Both the position numbers and the translations under genes were made by a program. The notes beneath the pieces were generated by a model. It saw only the letters and a list, made by a program, of their open reading frames with translations, did not search any database and was not told the DNA's origin. Source: Neodiprion pinetum (Eukaryota > Arthropoda > Insecta > Hymenoptera > Diprionidae). From it: a stretch of 64,000 nucleotides of DNA. Shown here in pieces: positions 1-13,404 of this stretch; positions within the stretch are counted from its first letter, which is position 1, and each line of letters begins with the position of its first letter. The stretch covers positions 6,123,332-6,187,331 of the forward strand of contig NC_060237.1 of the NCBI RefSeq assembly GCF_021155775.2. Direction: 5' to 3'.

Positions 1-1075
1 CGTCGGAGGTCAGCCTCTTCAGCTATCAACGACACGCCTGGGGTTGACGCTGCGACTCGAACGCGGCCACTTTCCAGGCTCAAGCCTGAGTCTCGTCTGT
101 CTTTCCACCCTGCCCGGGATCTCGGCGGCACGAGCGAGAAAAACGGAAGTGACGTCGACGCTGGCGGCGAGCAGCGGCCGCCTCCAGCAGGAACCTCCGG
201 CGCCCTCTTCGGCGACCCTTAATTTTCTCTCGATAAATTTTTTACCGTTATCCCTGACGGTGATTATTATATCCGGGAAATTCCTTGACGCCGAATTACC
301 CTTCGCGCAATCAACCATCTCCCGAGGTTACTAGATAAACGGGCTCTCCCCAAATTACTCGAGGGGCACCGAACCTGCCGCCATTATCCTCCAGGGTCCA
401 GGATGATATCCCAAAGAGGTTGGTATTATTGTGATTCCACCGGTGTATGAGTGTGTTACATATAAATATGTTTACAAGAATTACACATACACGTACATAC
501 ATATACATTTTTATGTATATAAAGATAAGACTTGGTTAAAGATTATTTTAAAAAATACTGTGTTGTACATAATAGGGTATGAGTGGATATAGTGGTTAGG
601 TGTTTATTGAATAAAGATACGACGTGAATGACGGTGATACAATGTACTCCAGGTTCTTTACATTCGAACGATCAATTTCCTCGTACCTACCCATAATCTA
701 CGCTTCGCGCATTTCTGTACAATTAAGTACAATACTAATTCGACCGCAACGCTAGTTTTTCCAAAAGAGACATCATCGTACAGAATTGGAATTAGCAATC
801 GAAAGAGCCGACGCTGGTACAAAGATTCTTCGAATCCGCTATCCACGCACCGTTCCCTTATTTCTGGCCCGCTACGTATTAACCGGGTTTACAGTTTATT
901 ATACCAGCTGCAAAGGGCGGGCGTTTCAAAGAGAAAGCACCGGCCGAATCCCTTTGATGCTTTCCATTGGAACGCGGTGCCAACAACAAGCTGCAACAAT
1001 GAACGATACGTGGAAAAAGTGATACGACGTAAGTCATTCGACCGGCGGTATGTTTGAAGAAAAAAAAATAAAACA

Positions 1076-1097
1076 CACCGTGTCCATCGACACGGTG
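1076..1097. repeat. Perfect short hairpin
   Basis: A perfect 9-bp inverted repeat (CACCGTGTC and GACACGGTG) encloses a 4-base loop, immediately downstream of an A-rich tract containing AATAAAA. It resembles no RNA gene I know; a chance hairpin is possible. Confidence 0.5.
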
Positions 1098-2334
1098 AAC
1101 CGAAAAGTTCTGTAAACATTTATCGAATGTTCGCCGCAGGGTTTCAAGCCTGGATATGACACTCGCGTGGCGTAACGAGCCTGGATACCAGGGCTAACGT
1201 AGGCGGAGACACCTTGTCCGATAATACCGGTTAACAGTCCGTAACATCCAACCGAACGGGCGGTGTACGACCGAATTATCGTTCTTGGGTCGGGAGAGTG
1301 CTCGTCTATATCCCAGATACGGCAAATTTGATGAGGACATGGAGGACATACGGCTCCGGGGCCGCCTATCGCTGCGGCATGGCCGCACTCGGTTTACTTG
1401 GACGTACTTATACGGGCGGGACGTACGTACGTACCTGCATTTACCCGTGTCGTGTGTATCGAGGCTCGTGTTACAGACAATAGGTATGCCAGCGATTGCC
1501 CCAGGCGTGTATGCTAATTGGGCTTGACTACCTCAACAGCCACGGTTGACGGGTAGAACGACAATCTCAACCGCCCGAAACGCGTATCGACTCTGTTGAG
1601 GATCGACCCGAACGGATCGGAATGGTAGAATTTTTTTAAGAGATCGGCGAACGGACAATCACATCATTTTTAGACATTTTTTTGGGAGGTGTGGTCGTAT
1701 TTTTCAAATTATTGTAATCGCGAGAAGCGCGAGGCTCTCGAGAAAAGTACAAAGATTTTGTACGCTGGAATTAGGTAGAGAAATGCTTGGATGGGTGGCA
1801 AGGGAAAACTGTGTAAGTGACATTGTCGATTGTGTTGAAGTGACTGGAAATAAAGCATCAATTTCACAGCGTTTGTTTGTGTAATTTCGGTATTTGCTAT
1901 TTGCGTATTTTTTTTTTTTTTTTTTTTTTAAGGTATCTTTGTGGCCTACGAATTTATCAATTTGATAGATGCTGTAATAGATTTTTTAAACAAGCTACTT
2001 TCATAGACACGCGGTTTTTGTACGCCGATCACATTCGCGATCGAATTTATTGCATATCCAAACATGCAAATTCGTTCTGGGATCGTCAAAAGATTACACG
2101 AACTGACCCCAGCTCCCCCCGCAGCACCGTTTCATCCTTATATTATACGTACGAAACGTTGAATATAAAATCAATGATGAAAACTGATGAAGTTTTTTTA
2201 TCGGATCAGTTTGAAAGCCCAGCAGGTATTAAAAAGAAGATAAAAGTTACGGGGTTGCAATTTCTCACTAGAAAAACCAGTAGAGGTATAATTTTTTGTT
2301 TATTTTTCTTTGTTTTTATTATTCGCGCATACAA

Positions 2335-2337
<3 letters not shown>

Positions 2338-2368
<31 letters not shown>

Positions 2369-2369
2369 T
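2338..2369. repeat. (CA)n microsatellite
   Basis: About 15 CA dinucleotides in a row, visible directly. No coding context. Confidence 0.9.
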
Positions 2370-2740
2370 CGTGCAAAAAAAGTAGAAAAAACAGCGTTAA
2401 GCAATTTCGCCCGCATTTCCAGCAGCGAACAACGAGGAAAAAGGTACTTTATACATTTCAGTTTGAGGAGCAAAAAGATATGAAAAGAAAAAAATTGTGC
2501 CGACTCCGCTAGATTTACCTTATTGTTAGCTAGTGATTTATGGTGCTGTACAGTAATCGCGGAAACGTGCCGGCACCGCGAGTATAAAAAATTGTTTCAA
2601 ACGTACCGACCTATAAATTTCGGTCATTTTAAACATTTTAGCATTTCGCTATTCCATTTCCTTCTATTCCTTTTTTTTTTTCTTTCATCACCTGTTTACA
2701 GTCAGCATTATGGTTTAGCAGACTTGTTGATTTACAATCC

Positions 2741-3317
2741 GAGGCAGGATTGATATTCCGAAATTGAAAAGTTCCGAAAGCGCCTAATTCAGAATTATTT
2801 GGTGGCGAACCTTCAAGTAAAGAAATCAAACTTTGAAGAAACAACGAAGCTTTCTATGTGCGGAAACCCGACGGCTCAGAGTTCCAAAATGCTAGATCTC
2901 GAAAATTCAAGTTACGATAAAGCAAAATTCCGAAAAATTAAGTTTCGATAGAGTAAAATTCCGAAAGTTAAACGGCGTAAATTTACTCAACGATTGGGTG
3001 TAAAAAATAAGAACAACAGAAGATCAGAATGACCAGGATTCCGAGCGTAAAAATATCGAAAATCCGAAACAAAGAAAGATTAAATTGGCGAAATTTCACC
3101 AAGCCGGAAATTCACAGGACTGAAAGTCTTGGATCATTCGGAACTTCGATGTTTCATTTTTTGAATCTTTCGGAACTTTGAGTTGTCGGGTTTCGGACAA
3201 TTTGAAACACTGATATTTCGTCAAAGTTTGATTTCTTTACTTTAAATTTCGCCTACGAAAAATTCAGAATTTGGCGCTTTCGGAGCTTTTCAAATTCGGA
3301 ATTTCAACCCCACCCCT
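2741..3317. mobile_element. Foldback (MITE-like) element with about 150-bp diverged inverted repeats
   Basis: The left part (about 2,741-2,890) and the reverse complement of the right part (about 3,165-3,317) match along most of their length. Shared blocks include ATTCCGAA, TCCGAAAGCGCC, AGTAAAGAAATCAAACTTTG and GAAACCCGAC. The centre is built from diverged copies of a TTCCGAAA-type word. I see no coding potential and no convincing target-site duplication, so the superfamily is unknown and the ends are approximate. The divergence of the arms suggests an old insertion. Confidence 0.65.
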
Positions 3318-4466
3318 ACGGTCCCGCCCTTAGAACTTGCCAAGGGTAAACGCTTGCACGGCATCATTTTATGGGCAAACACGTATGAACCACATAACAT
3401 GTACATAATAACATACGTACGTACGCCAGTGTCTATTTACCTTGAAAATATGTACTCGAATTACCTGTACAGTGTGTGTATATAGGTATGCACATACGTA
3501 GACATGTGTGCATGTATGTATACATACATGTATAGGTTTGTAAACGTTCCCCGGTATATAAGCCAACAACGATTACTTTCAACCCCCTCATAATTTGCCA
3601 AACTGCCTCGAAATTCTGACACCAGCATTTCACGAAGCCTCGCGATATTTGCTGTTGTCGATTAAAATGCAGGCCTTGCAAAATTCCTCGCAAATTATCC
3701 ACGTCGCGTTCCGCTCTGTTCGTTTTTATCTTTTTTTTTTTTTTGTTTTAGCTGCTTTCGTTTCTCTTCTTTCCCCTCGTACAATCGTTTCAAGAGCTGA
3801 AACGGTCACCAAAAATCAGCGCCGATACGACGATTTCATCGCATTCGGATGTCGAATCAGCTCAAGTTGCATTCGAAGGCGATATCGCGCAGCTATGAAT
3901 ATACCAGTCGATCTTCCGAAATATATCCCCACGATTTGACCGAGAAAAAAATACCGCCAACAGTTTCGATTGGGAAAAGAAATTTCGGGGAATATCCGAA
4001 GACGTCGTGCGATAAGCATAAAGGGTCGCGGTCCTTTTGGCTCTTGAGCTAAACCTCCTCGAGAGGTCCTCGCATCTAGGTCCTGCATGTTAGGTATGCA
4101 GCGTCGCGGGGCTGGCAAATGGGGAAGGTAAAAAATGGGCGTACCTTCGTATCGAGAGAGCGATAGAGAGCGAGGATCGCTTGCGAAACGGCGGGTTTTT
4201 GCGACGTATCCCACGTCTGTTACACGGGGAGGAAAAAAGTCTCGCGTACCTCGTTCCCCGAGGCTACCCCCCAAAAACGCTTCTTCATCCTGGCGTAAAT
4301 ATTTACTCATCTTTCCAAGGTACGCAGTTTTAATTATATTCTATACATACATATATATTATATATTAGTACATTATAAGATGTACCGTATACCGCACATG
4401 TGCATCATTCTGCGAATTTAAATTCTGCGAGGAGGAATTTTCGCGACCCCGGCACCGCGGAAGTTG

Positions 4467-4502
4467 CTATATATATATATATACATATATACCTATATAT
4501 AA
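4467..4502. repeat. (TA)n-rich microsatellite
   Basis: TA dinucleotide run interrupted by CA and CC, visible directly. Confidence 0.8.
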
Positions 4503-6771
4503 TGTACGGATGTACAGTTTAAGGGTGGGAGCTTTCGTTGCGGAATTGAGGAGGGAAAGGGGGAAGAAGCTTGGCCGACTCTTCAAACACCCCCCTTCGT
4601 GCCTCGCTCTCCGGGCCGATCCGGGTCCCGCTTCCGTCTAATGGGATATCGATATATTCATAGGAATTTCGAAGTCCCGCGAGGAACGCGGGGGATGGAT
4701 GAACGCCGGAGTAGCGGGTGAAGGCTAATTGTTTTCGGCCCCCGCGGATTCCTCATCGGGGTTCAGGGATCGTTGCGCCTTGAACCGAAAGCCAAGGGAC
4801 AAGGCAAGCCGAGCCAAGGCAGCCCTCGTCTCTCTTCCTCCGCTCCTCCACTCCCCCACTTCTCCGCGGTCGGACATTCGGCTCGGGACTGCGGGCCAAG
4901 AGTCGGCGAAGGGAAAAACGACGAGGTGAAGAGAGAAGCTAGGGAAGGGAAAGGGGAGGACGGGATAGAAAGGGAACGAAAGGAAAGGAAAGGAAAGGGA
5001 TCGAAGGGAAGGGCGAGTTAACGCTCCACTTGGGGTGCCACGCTCCGCACTCTATTTCGCGCTCCGCCACGTAATCTCTGACGTGAAGGGAGGCGCGACG
5101 ACGACGAGGAGGACGACGAGGAGGAGAACGAGGCCGGTGACGACTGCGCCCATTCCTTTGCTTTGCATTCCCTTTTACCGCCCAACTCGCAGAGCCCGTC
5201 CAGGTATCCTTTAAAGCTGCGTTAGACCCGGGAACGCGTTATCTTTGCAGTAGCTCGATGGCAACCTCCCTGCAGTATAGCCAGGTTATACCCGCCTTTG
5301 TACCGGCGGTAAAACGTCCCTCTGTTTTCGGGCTCGGATACGTTTGTCCGTAAAGTAGAAGAGAGCGAGGGAAAAGGGAGAGGAACGAACCTGGTATAGT
5401 TTTTTTTTTTTTTGTTTCTTTTTAGTTTTTCTCCACCTGGCGTCTTGTTTGCGACCGATAAAACATTCGCGGTATGCAACGTTGATGCAGATCTTTCTTT
5501 TTTTGTTTATTGCATTTTTTACCCTGTACAAAGTCGGAGCAACGTATAAAATTAAAAGCTGGCAATTTTCATGCAAATTATTCTCTCGTTAATTATTTTT
5601 ATTCGATTTATTCGCCGAAAACAATCAGCTGTTCAATCTGTTCGACGCCGTGTTGCTTCGGGGAGAACTGATTTTTTTCGGTCTAATACGAAGATGAATT
5701 ATCCTGCCAATTGATAAGTTTGCAAATGCAGCGAGTTTCGCTAAGTGAAAGATATAAACTCCCTTCGTCGCGATAATACAGTCGCTTTTGCGAGGGAGTC
5801 GAAGAGAGTACCAGCGACAAAAAGATTGTTTCCTTAATTTTCAATGAAACAAGGTTTCTGTAAGAGGAAGTATAAGGTATATAAATAAAATAAGAAGCAG
5901 GAAGTCTGGAGTCACGGTGAGCCGCGTGCAAAAGCAGTCATACCTCGGGTATAAGGTATACCTATAATGTACAAGACAAAGAGGAAAGATGCGCCTTTCC
6001 GGGTGCCTTCCACCTCTCGTTTCTCCCTGAATTTTCCGACTCGGAATCAGGGCGGGGAGGTTCGTTTAGAATAAAGGGAGAATTGCTTCAGCGGAATCTA
6101 AGACCCTCGCGAAATTGAACAATCATTCGAATCCGTTCCATTAACTTTATCGAGGCAAAGATTTTTGTACAGCCGGCGGTTTCCGGCCCTTTCGGTTCAG
6201 CGCGATCAGGCCTGTATTAACTTCCGTTTCGATTTTCGCAGGCTCCCAGTGACGCAAGTATCCGCGTTTACAGCTTTTTCCTTCTCCCAATTCCGCACGC
6301 GATTGCAGGTGAAAAGGCCGTCGCCGCAACTCGCGTTTATTTATAATCAAAGCGGTAAATCTCAAGGCAGTTCCGCAGTGTTCCGTCCCGTTTTATTTCC
6401 TCCCCGCGTTACGTCTAAATTTCCATTCTTTCCTCCGGCCCGCAACCGCCACCCCCGCAAGTTTTCCGTTCGAACGAATCGAGCTCGCTGCACATCCTGA
6501 AATATACAAGCTTGCGGGTACACGTGTGCGAAAACCGCTGTCCCGAAGAAGTGGGACAAGGACGAAAACGTCGGTCGACCAAACGCGAATCGAATCTAAG
6601 CGCCCGCGATGGTCGAAGACCGACGTCGAGCGTCGGGACGCTCGGATACCCAACGCATTCCGGACGCCATCCTGCTGGGAAATTCGGCACCGCCGTCACC
6701 GTCACCGGAGACAAGATGACACGCCTAGAGGCGACGACACCCCGACCGCGTCCGATATGGAGGGTGGTGGA

Positions 6772-6772
6772 A

Positions 6773-6803
<31 letters not shown>

Positions 6804-6820
6804 AAGAAGAAGAAGAAGAG
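6772..6820. repeat. (AAG)n microsatellite
   Basis: About 16 AAG triplets. They create an artificial arginine/lysine-rich open frame, which I do not consider a gene. Confidence 0.9.
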
Positions 6821-8208
6821 GTAAAAGAGGAGCAACAAGAAGTTATTGGAACACATGGGGCGATCAGATTTCTCCGTTGTATTCCTTCATCTTATTTCGC
6901 CCCGGTTCCATTCATTTTTTACAATTCCGCACGCACGCCCCCGGAGCTATCCTCGATCACTGAAATCGTCGCGAAAAGGTAGCGCGGAGAATATTCGAGG
7001 GCGTCTCTCTTTTACGGATATTATTATTATGGTTAGGTATACGAGAGTTATCCGCAACCGTCGAGTACCACGGCCCACATCCTTATACCTAAGGACGTTA
7101 CGTCTGGCCGTGCGTACCGCCAAATTGAATGCCCGGAGCTTCTGACCCCGCCAGCGGAAACCGGGCTCAAAGAGGAATTCGTTGGTTTCACGGAATGAGG
7201 ATAAGATTTGAGAGGCTCTGTGTGCGCGTGTCTACCTACGCAACAACCATTTCGACTCGCAATCGGATCGGAGATGAGGGAGGTTTTCACTCGCCTGTTT
7301 TAGGATACGCTTGGCGGAGTAACGAGGCGTTCGCCGGCGAAGGTTTAAAAACCGCAATAGTATTAAAAATTGATATAAACGCGCGTAGACGCGATGCAGC
7401 GGGAGAACTTGATCCGGGCTGGGCGCAGCTGATCCTAAAGAATTCAATACAACTGTGAACAGCGTGCCACACCAGCTGCTGCACGAAAGTTACCCTCCGG
7501 TTGGAGAACGGTAGTTATATCAGACGTAGGATACAGGGTGGAATATCGTCGCTGATATTATCGCTTCAAAGTTTTAAAAATCTCGGCTTGCACGCAAAAG
7601 AAAAAAGTAATTCACACTCGATATCTGAGGGCAAAGATCGCGGTGCTGAGAAATTCCGAATCACGATTTCCGTTAAATATATCCACCCCTGCGGTACCCA
7701 CAATCCCAATAAGAACTAATCAAACCTACACCTAAAACTGGACTCGAAATACCCGCGATAAGAAAAACTAACATATTTTATTTACACCGCGTGCAGAGAT
7801 TCAGCCCCTTACCCCATAATCGGCGTATCCTCGTTCCAAAGCTAGGCGAGGCTGGGGGTGAAAAATAACGTAAAGGCCGGCAAATCGCGCTGCAGATGCA
7901 GAGGGGAAGGTTACCGGCGCGGTAAGTAAACCGTAACGACGGATAAAATTGCAGGCAAACCGCGGACCCGTCGACGTCGACGTCGTCGTCGATTCGACCA
8001 AGCTCACCTGCACCATTGCACCTCCGAGCCTCGGAGACGCTCCTCGTCGTCGATCCCGTCTGAATATTGGAATAAATTGTGGGACTGCTCCTCGGGGTGT
8101 ACCTTCGCCGCCCGAGACGCGCCCAGGGTGTGTACCTCAACCCTCGACCACCCCCAACCCCCTGCCTTACCGGGATGCGCTCGGAAGACGAGGTGAGGAG
8201 GGTGGGGT

Positions 8209-8228
8209 GGGGGGGGGGGGGGGGGGGG
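8209..8228. repeat. 20-base G homopolymer in a G-rich tract
   Basis: Twenty consecutive G residues sit inside a purine-rich tract. A C-rich stretch lies about 50 bp upstream (about 8,147-8,163), so the region could form a G-quadruplex or a G:C hairpin. Homopolymer length is prone to assembly error. Confidence 0.85.
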
Positions 8229-10682
8229 ATTGGGGGGAGGCCCTTATCGCGTCCACGCTTCACTGCGCTTCGGGGATGAAGGCACCCCCCCAGCTGCACC
8301 GAGTCCCTCGATCTCGACGTCGAGATGCTCGGTCGTACCTAGATAACGGGTGATTCGCCTTATTACTTACAAGGTGCAGGGGTACGCCCTGGAATCCGTG
8401 GAATTCCGATGGTGTAAAAGCCGAGGAGAAGGCGATTCTGTGATTTTACCAGACAACTATTAAGGTGTACGTGTGTAAGGATGATGAATTACAATTGGAA
8501 CATACATACGTGTATGGTAGAATGGGCTTCGATTACACCATCTTCGTCGATCCAATTATGAGGATATTTTGAGAGGTTTAAAATTTTTCAGTAGGTACTG
8601 CGACGGAAGGTGAGAATCATTCAACTATTAATAAGTTGTAAGAATGATTTACCCATCAAGGATAGGATGAATATCGAACGCGGATCATTATGTAACGTGT
8701 AGGTTACCAGTAAAATAAAACACCCGAAGCTTTGCGAAGCATATTGAGAGAGATTGTTAAATATCCTCGACAGTGAAAAATCTCCGGAATCGAGTTCGAG
8801 CCTCGCTTCGAACGAAACAATAAAATCAGAGAACCTGAAGATAAATCAAGGACGCGCATGGGTTCTACACGTTCTGCCGATCTTTTTTCCTAACGTTGTA
8901 TAACCGACATCCCACAACCTCTGGAATTCACCCGCGGGACTCGGGATGCTAGTGAAGACGGACTGCAGTTTATCGGGGAGCAAAGTAGGCGGGACGGATA
9001 AGCGTGTGTGTGTGTTTGTGTGTGGAGCAGACGACGTCTTAGACCCCGGTTTTCCCGGAGACGGGAGAGGCGCGGTGTGGTCCAAGTCTCGTTCGACCTT
9101 TTGCAGCATCGACACTTTCGCGGGGGATGGCGAACGGGTCGTTTAATTCGAGCACGTATAAGGCATTCGATCCGTCTAGTACATGCGAGAAGACAAGCGA
9201 AGTGCAGAAGTGCGGAGAAGCGTTGGAAGCCGGCTGCGCCGCAGACGTCGATGCTCCGGATGAAACTTTGCATGGAGCGGTTTCCGCGGGGGAGAAACGA
9301 CGCGTTTCGATCGGATTTACCGCGATTGGCTTTGTTCGAATATACGTATAACCTTACCGCTTCCCTTTTCTCTACTTTTACCCACTTTCTTCGCGACAAG
9401 AATCCATCCATCCCTTAGTGGGCATCGATCGCGGTCGCGTTCCGTCGCCTGAAAACCGCGAGTGTCGATCATCCGTCGATCACTTTTGCAGGGGTCGAAG
9501 AGTCACCAGGGATATCCTTGTACCGTTGGGTTCGATACGACGGGCGTTACAGAGACTCAGACACAATTAAATCCGTCTCCTTCCCTGCCTAATTTACCAG
9601 CTAATTTACTTTGCCATCTGTTCGTCGTGCTGCGGCTCGACCGCCGCACTAAAAATCAATCCCCTGGAAAGCATCCGTGCAAGCCGACAAGCCGCAGCTT
9701 ACCAGCCGCGTCTACCCGATCCTGCAGAAGCTTTTCATCCCCCAGGCTTGTACGACCGCAAGCTCCCCGAACACAAATCGGTGGCTCTTTAGCGGCCGCC
9801 TTGCGCCGTCAATTAACTCTTTTCAATTCTCGTTCGCAACAATCAACCGTTTATATGGGAACCTGGTTTAGCTGCTGCCAACAGTTTTGCCCGATTTCTT
9901 TGCGGTGAGCTGGTACGATAAATTCCCGTAGGTGATTTACCATTTCCACTGAATTAGCCATACCGGAGTGGAAGTTGTGTAAACGGCCATTGCGGAGAAC
10001 GGACTAATTAACCTTGTTTGTTAATTATGCATTTGTTTAATAACGAACATTATACACTAGCGGCGCACGTTCACGTCCCGGCACCGGAATATTTCAGAAA
10101 TATAAAACCACGAACCAATTCCCAGCTCCGGTTCTGACGAATGCTTGTTAAAAAGTTACGTCATGTAGCCAGTCGCTACAGGCTGCGACGAGGTAAAATA
10201 GGCACGAAAGTCTCGACGCTGTCGGTCTAAAGAGTACAAAAACGCCAATTGTCCAAGTTCGAGTTTCCGTCGTTCCTATATTTGAATTTTTTTCACATTT
10301 GCCAACTTGCAATAAAATGCAGCGAGGATTATTAGATGGCACGATTTTTTTGCGGATCATTTCGGAAAGTGTACGTCGGGCAGTGTTCCGAATCAAAAAG
10401 ACGAAGGATATTACTTGCAGCGAAATTTTTCCCGCGGTCTGTATTCGGCACGTCTGATCGTGAAACAGGACTCGAGGAAATAATTCAGCAGTTGCCTACG
10501 AGACAGAGTCGAAAGCTCAAAGCGACAAAGAGCAGCTCGATACTGCAGTTTTGGGGTCTCCCGATTTCCCTGCGGGAGTCGTGTAACGACCCTGGGAAGG
10601 AAGACGACGGTTCGTTTTATAGGTGCAGGTATAGGAAGGAACAAGACGAGGGAGGTGCTTACCTTATACCGTCGCGCTGTGC

Positions 10683-10707
10683 AAGAAGAAGAAGAAGAAG
10701 AAGAAGG
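10683..10707. repeat. (AAG)n microsatellite
   Basis: About eight AAG triplets, visible directly; it produces an arginine run in a spurious open frame. Confidence 0.85.
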
Positions 10708-11034
10708 CGATTCAATTTGCTCCTTTTCTCTCTCTTCCCCGATCGCGGCTGCTCTACTCTTCGCTCTCTTATTTCTATACCTTTGTTTTTCCCTCTTACT
10801 CATTCTCTGCTTTATCGCTATCTTTTCTCTTAGCAACGGCAATCGAACTGGCGGCCAATTTCGCGAGGGTTCACCACCGCTGGCTGCAGGCGCTACTCGA
10901 ACCACTCTCTTGGCAACCCCAACCTTCACCGACCACCCTTCACGGATGTAGTTTTACGCCTAATGTAAACCGCCGAATATTCCCCAGGGCTATAAAGCAC
11001 GGGTTAATTTTATGTCTTTTCAAATTCATAGCTT

Positions 11035-11078
11035 TTTATTTATCTATTTATTTATTTATTTATTCATTTATTTATTTT
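11035..11078. repeat. (TTTA)n microsatellite
   Basis: About ten TTTA units with two single-base interruptions, visible directly. Confidence 0.85.
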
Positions 11079-12811
11079 GTAACTTTCGTCAACTTTAGTG
11101 ATATAAGGAAAGCTAGTATTGGTTTCAATGGAGAATCACTTTTTTTAATTTCAGCGAATATTTGCGTTTTCTAACCTCTAGAATCCGCAAAAACCGATTC
11201 TTAGAAGAATGTCGGCCTGTCCAAAAAACTTCCGCAATGATCTCGGAAACGATTTGATGAAAAAACCTGAAAATTACAGGATTTTACAACCAAATTATGG
11301 ACGTGAAATCTGTGTTTCTTCTTTTGTTCGATTTTCTCATGGGATGTTTCACGTGTCTGGAGTGCGGTGTAATCGTACGATACATCACAGGTACGTAACG
11401 AACATATCTGTATAAAAATACCGAACACCGGCGGATCCAATTATAAATCTTTGCATACCCGCAACGCAATAATTATGTGAAACTGTTGAATTACGAAGTA
11501 AATAAATCCAGATCGATGTGGTACATGATATTCCCAACTCTTGTTGTAACCAGTAAGTAGTTACGAGATACGAAAAAACATTATTGTAAACAAGAGAGAT
11601 GTGCGTAAAGGTCAGTCTGTTTTAGATAGTCAGTAGGATAGTGTAAAATTAAACATCGTTCGATTCTCGACACTAAAACGTCCTGAACTTCTATAGAATA
11701 TTTTCGGTGTGACATTCAACACCGCATTTCTAACAGCGAAGCCGTTGTCTGTAATGCCGATGTATATTTAACAAACTTAATTATACATATTACAGTACGG
11801 AAAATTAAAAGTGTGTTTTACTGCTGACAAAATCTCAATCCAATTCCCCACGCAAATTTACAAAAACACATCGCATATCCGAAAGCTGCCGGCAGGTACG
11901 CGCTTCATGATTAAACAATATAACGAACAAGAGCCCCGCGGTATCTCCCCGTGTTACACGTATTATACCCACCGAATAATTTTTTCGCGATCCTTTACGC
12001 GGTTACAATTTTCGCATCGCGCGTGATTCTCTTTTTCCCTCCGGCACCGCGTTTTATACATTTCCAAGGGTGCGATTCCCTCGACTCGAGTGCCTGGAGC
12101 GACGAGGTTTGCCGCGGCCTTTGACTCCTTCCGTTGCCTTCCGTTTCCACCCTACGATCGGCAGGACCAAGGACCCGAATCCTGCCAAATAAATCCCTCG
12201 GGTCCTATCTTCCGCGGGTTCGTCATCGCCGGTTTGATCCGCGGCTCCCGCCCCCCGATGCTCCGTTGACAATTTCATTTCGACGCGTGCATGTGTCGAC
12301 GGTAACTTTGTTCCGCATTTATCCTCGCGTCGGATCGCGTCGCGAGTCACTCTTTATTATATAATACGCGTACATCCCCAACCAGGGTTACATTACGTTA
12401 CATTACCGTTAGATTACACGCGGAATCCTTGATGGTGTGGATCAGCTTTGAGCAGCGCGGATCAAACGACCTGGGAACTGATGATCGCGTTAACGCTGTT
12501 AGTAAGATCGCTTTTATCTTTTCCTTGGATCTCAACTCTTTGGAGTCGGGTCGTTTTAATGAGAATTTTTAATTCCATGCCTGTCCGCGAGAGGCTTTCG
12601 CTCAACTGCTGAGAAATTTAGTCCCTCCAAGGCACGTCAAATATCAGCATATAGCTTGTTTTGAAAACTTTCAATCAGCACAATGGCTTGGCGGTGCTCA
12701 AGCCAGGTAATTTTAGGGCAAACAAGGGAAAGCTTTGTGAAAATGAGGGGGCATTGGGTTTCAAATATATTTTCGCAGTACTGACCAAATAGTGCAAAAC
12801 TATATACACAG

Positions 12812-13404
12812 CAGGGTGTCCGGTATTTTGGTCGTTTTGGAATTTTTTTCGATTGCACTAAAAAAATATATTCATATTACAGTGAAAAAAACCTATATAT
12901 AAAAGTTTTCGGATAATTTTAACACGTGTCGGAAGTCGGTTGAAATGTTTAATGTAAAATACGTTGGAAATTTTTCACGTTCTTGAATTGTTTTTCTTTT
13001 CTTCAACTAAAATGTACCGATAAAATCAATTTGATGCTTCAGAACAATGTTTATACTTCCGATTAAATTTAGGAACAAAATAATTTGGGATGATCGCACG
13101 TATTCCGTAGAGAACGATACTAAATTAAACCGTAAAACTTATTGTTCTATGAATTATAAAAGAGTTTGGAGATTCAATGCATATTTTTGATTTTATTTTT
13201 ATTTTTTTGTTCCCATGTTAAGTTGAAAGCATAAAAATTGTTTTTAAGCGTCGAATTGATTTTTCCAGTCCATTTCAGTTGATAAAAAACAAGCATCTAA
13301 CTGGTAAAAATAAGAGGGTTTTAGGGGACACTTTCAGTTTTAGACTGCTTACAGGGGAATAAAAAAAAATTGGTTACTTTTAGGGTAATAGGGGATCCAC
13401 CGTG
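12812..13404. mobile_element. Possible decayed DNA transposon
   Basis: The stretch opens with CAGGGTG and closes with CACCGTG, which is the inverse of CACGGTG, so the outer 7 bp are near-perfect inverted repeats of a kind seen at hAT termini. The interior is AT-rich and non-coding. I could not find a matching target-site duplication and the inverted similarity does not clearly extend inward, so this remains a weak call. Confidence 0.3.

Noticed and set aside
1877..2512. 211-codon plus-strand open frame
   Set aside because: It runs through a poly(T) tract and a (CA)n microsatellite, giving phenylalanine and His/Thr runs, with no domain and no sign of splicing.
6526..6963. 145-codon plus-strand open frame with an arginine run
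   Set aside because: The open frame is produced by the (AAG)n repeat and GC-rich flanks; frames on both strands overlap here.
7778..8299. 173-codon minus-strand proline-rich open frame
   Set aside because: The prolines come from the G homopolymer read on the other strand; no domain and an overlapping plus-strand frame exist.
8890..9418. Overlapping 173- and 136-codon open frames on opposite strands
   Set aside because: Typical of GC-rich non-coding DNA; neither has recognisable content.
10336..10833. 165-codon plus-strand open frame
   Set aside because: It contains a microsatellite-derived arginine run and shows no family resemblance.
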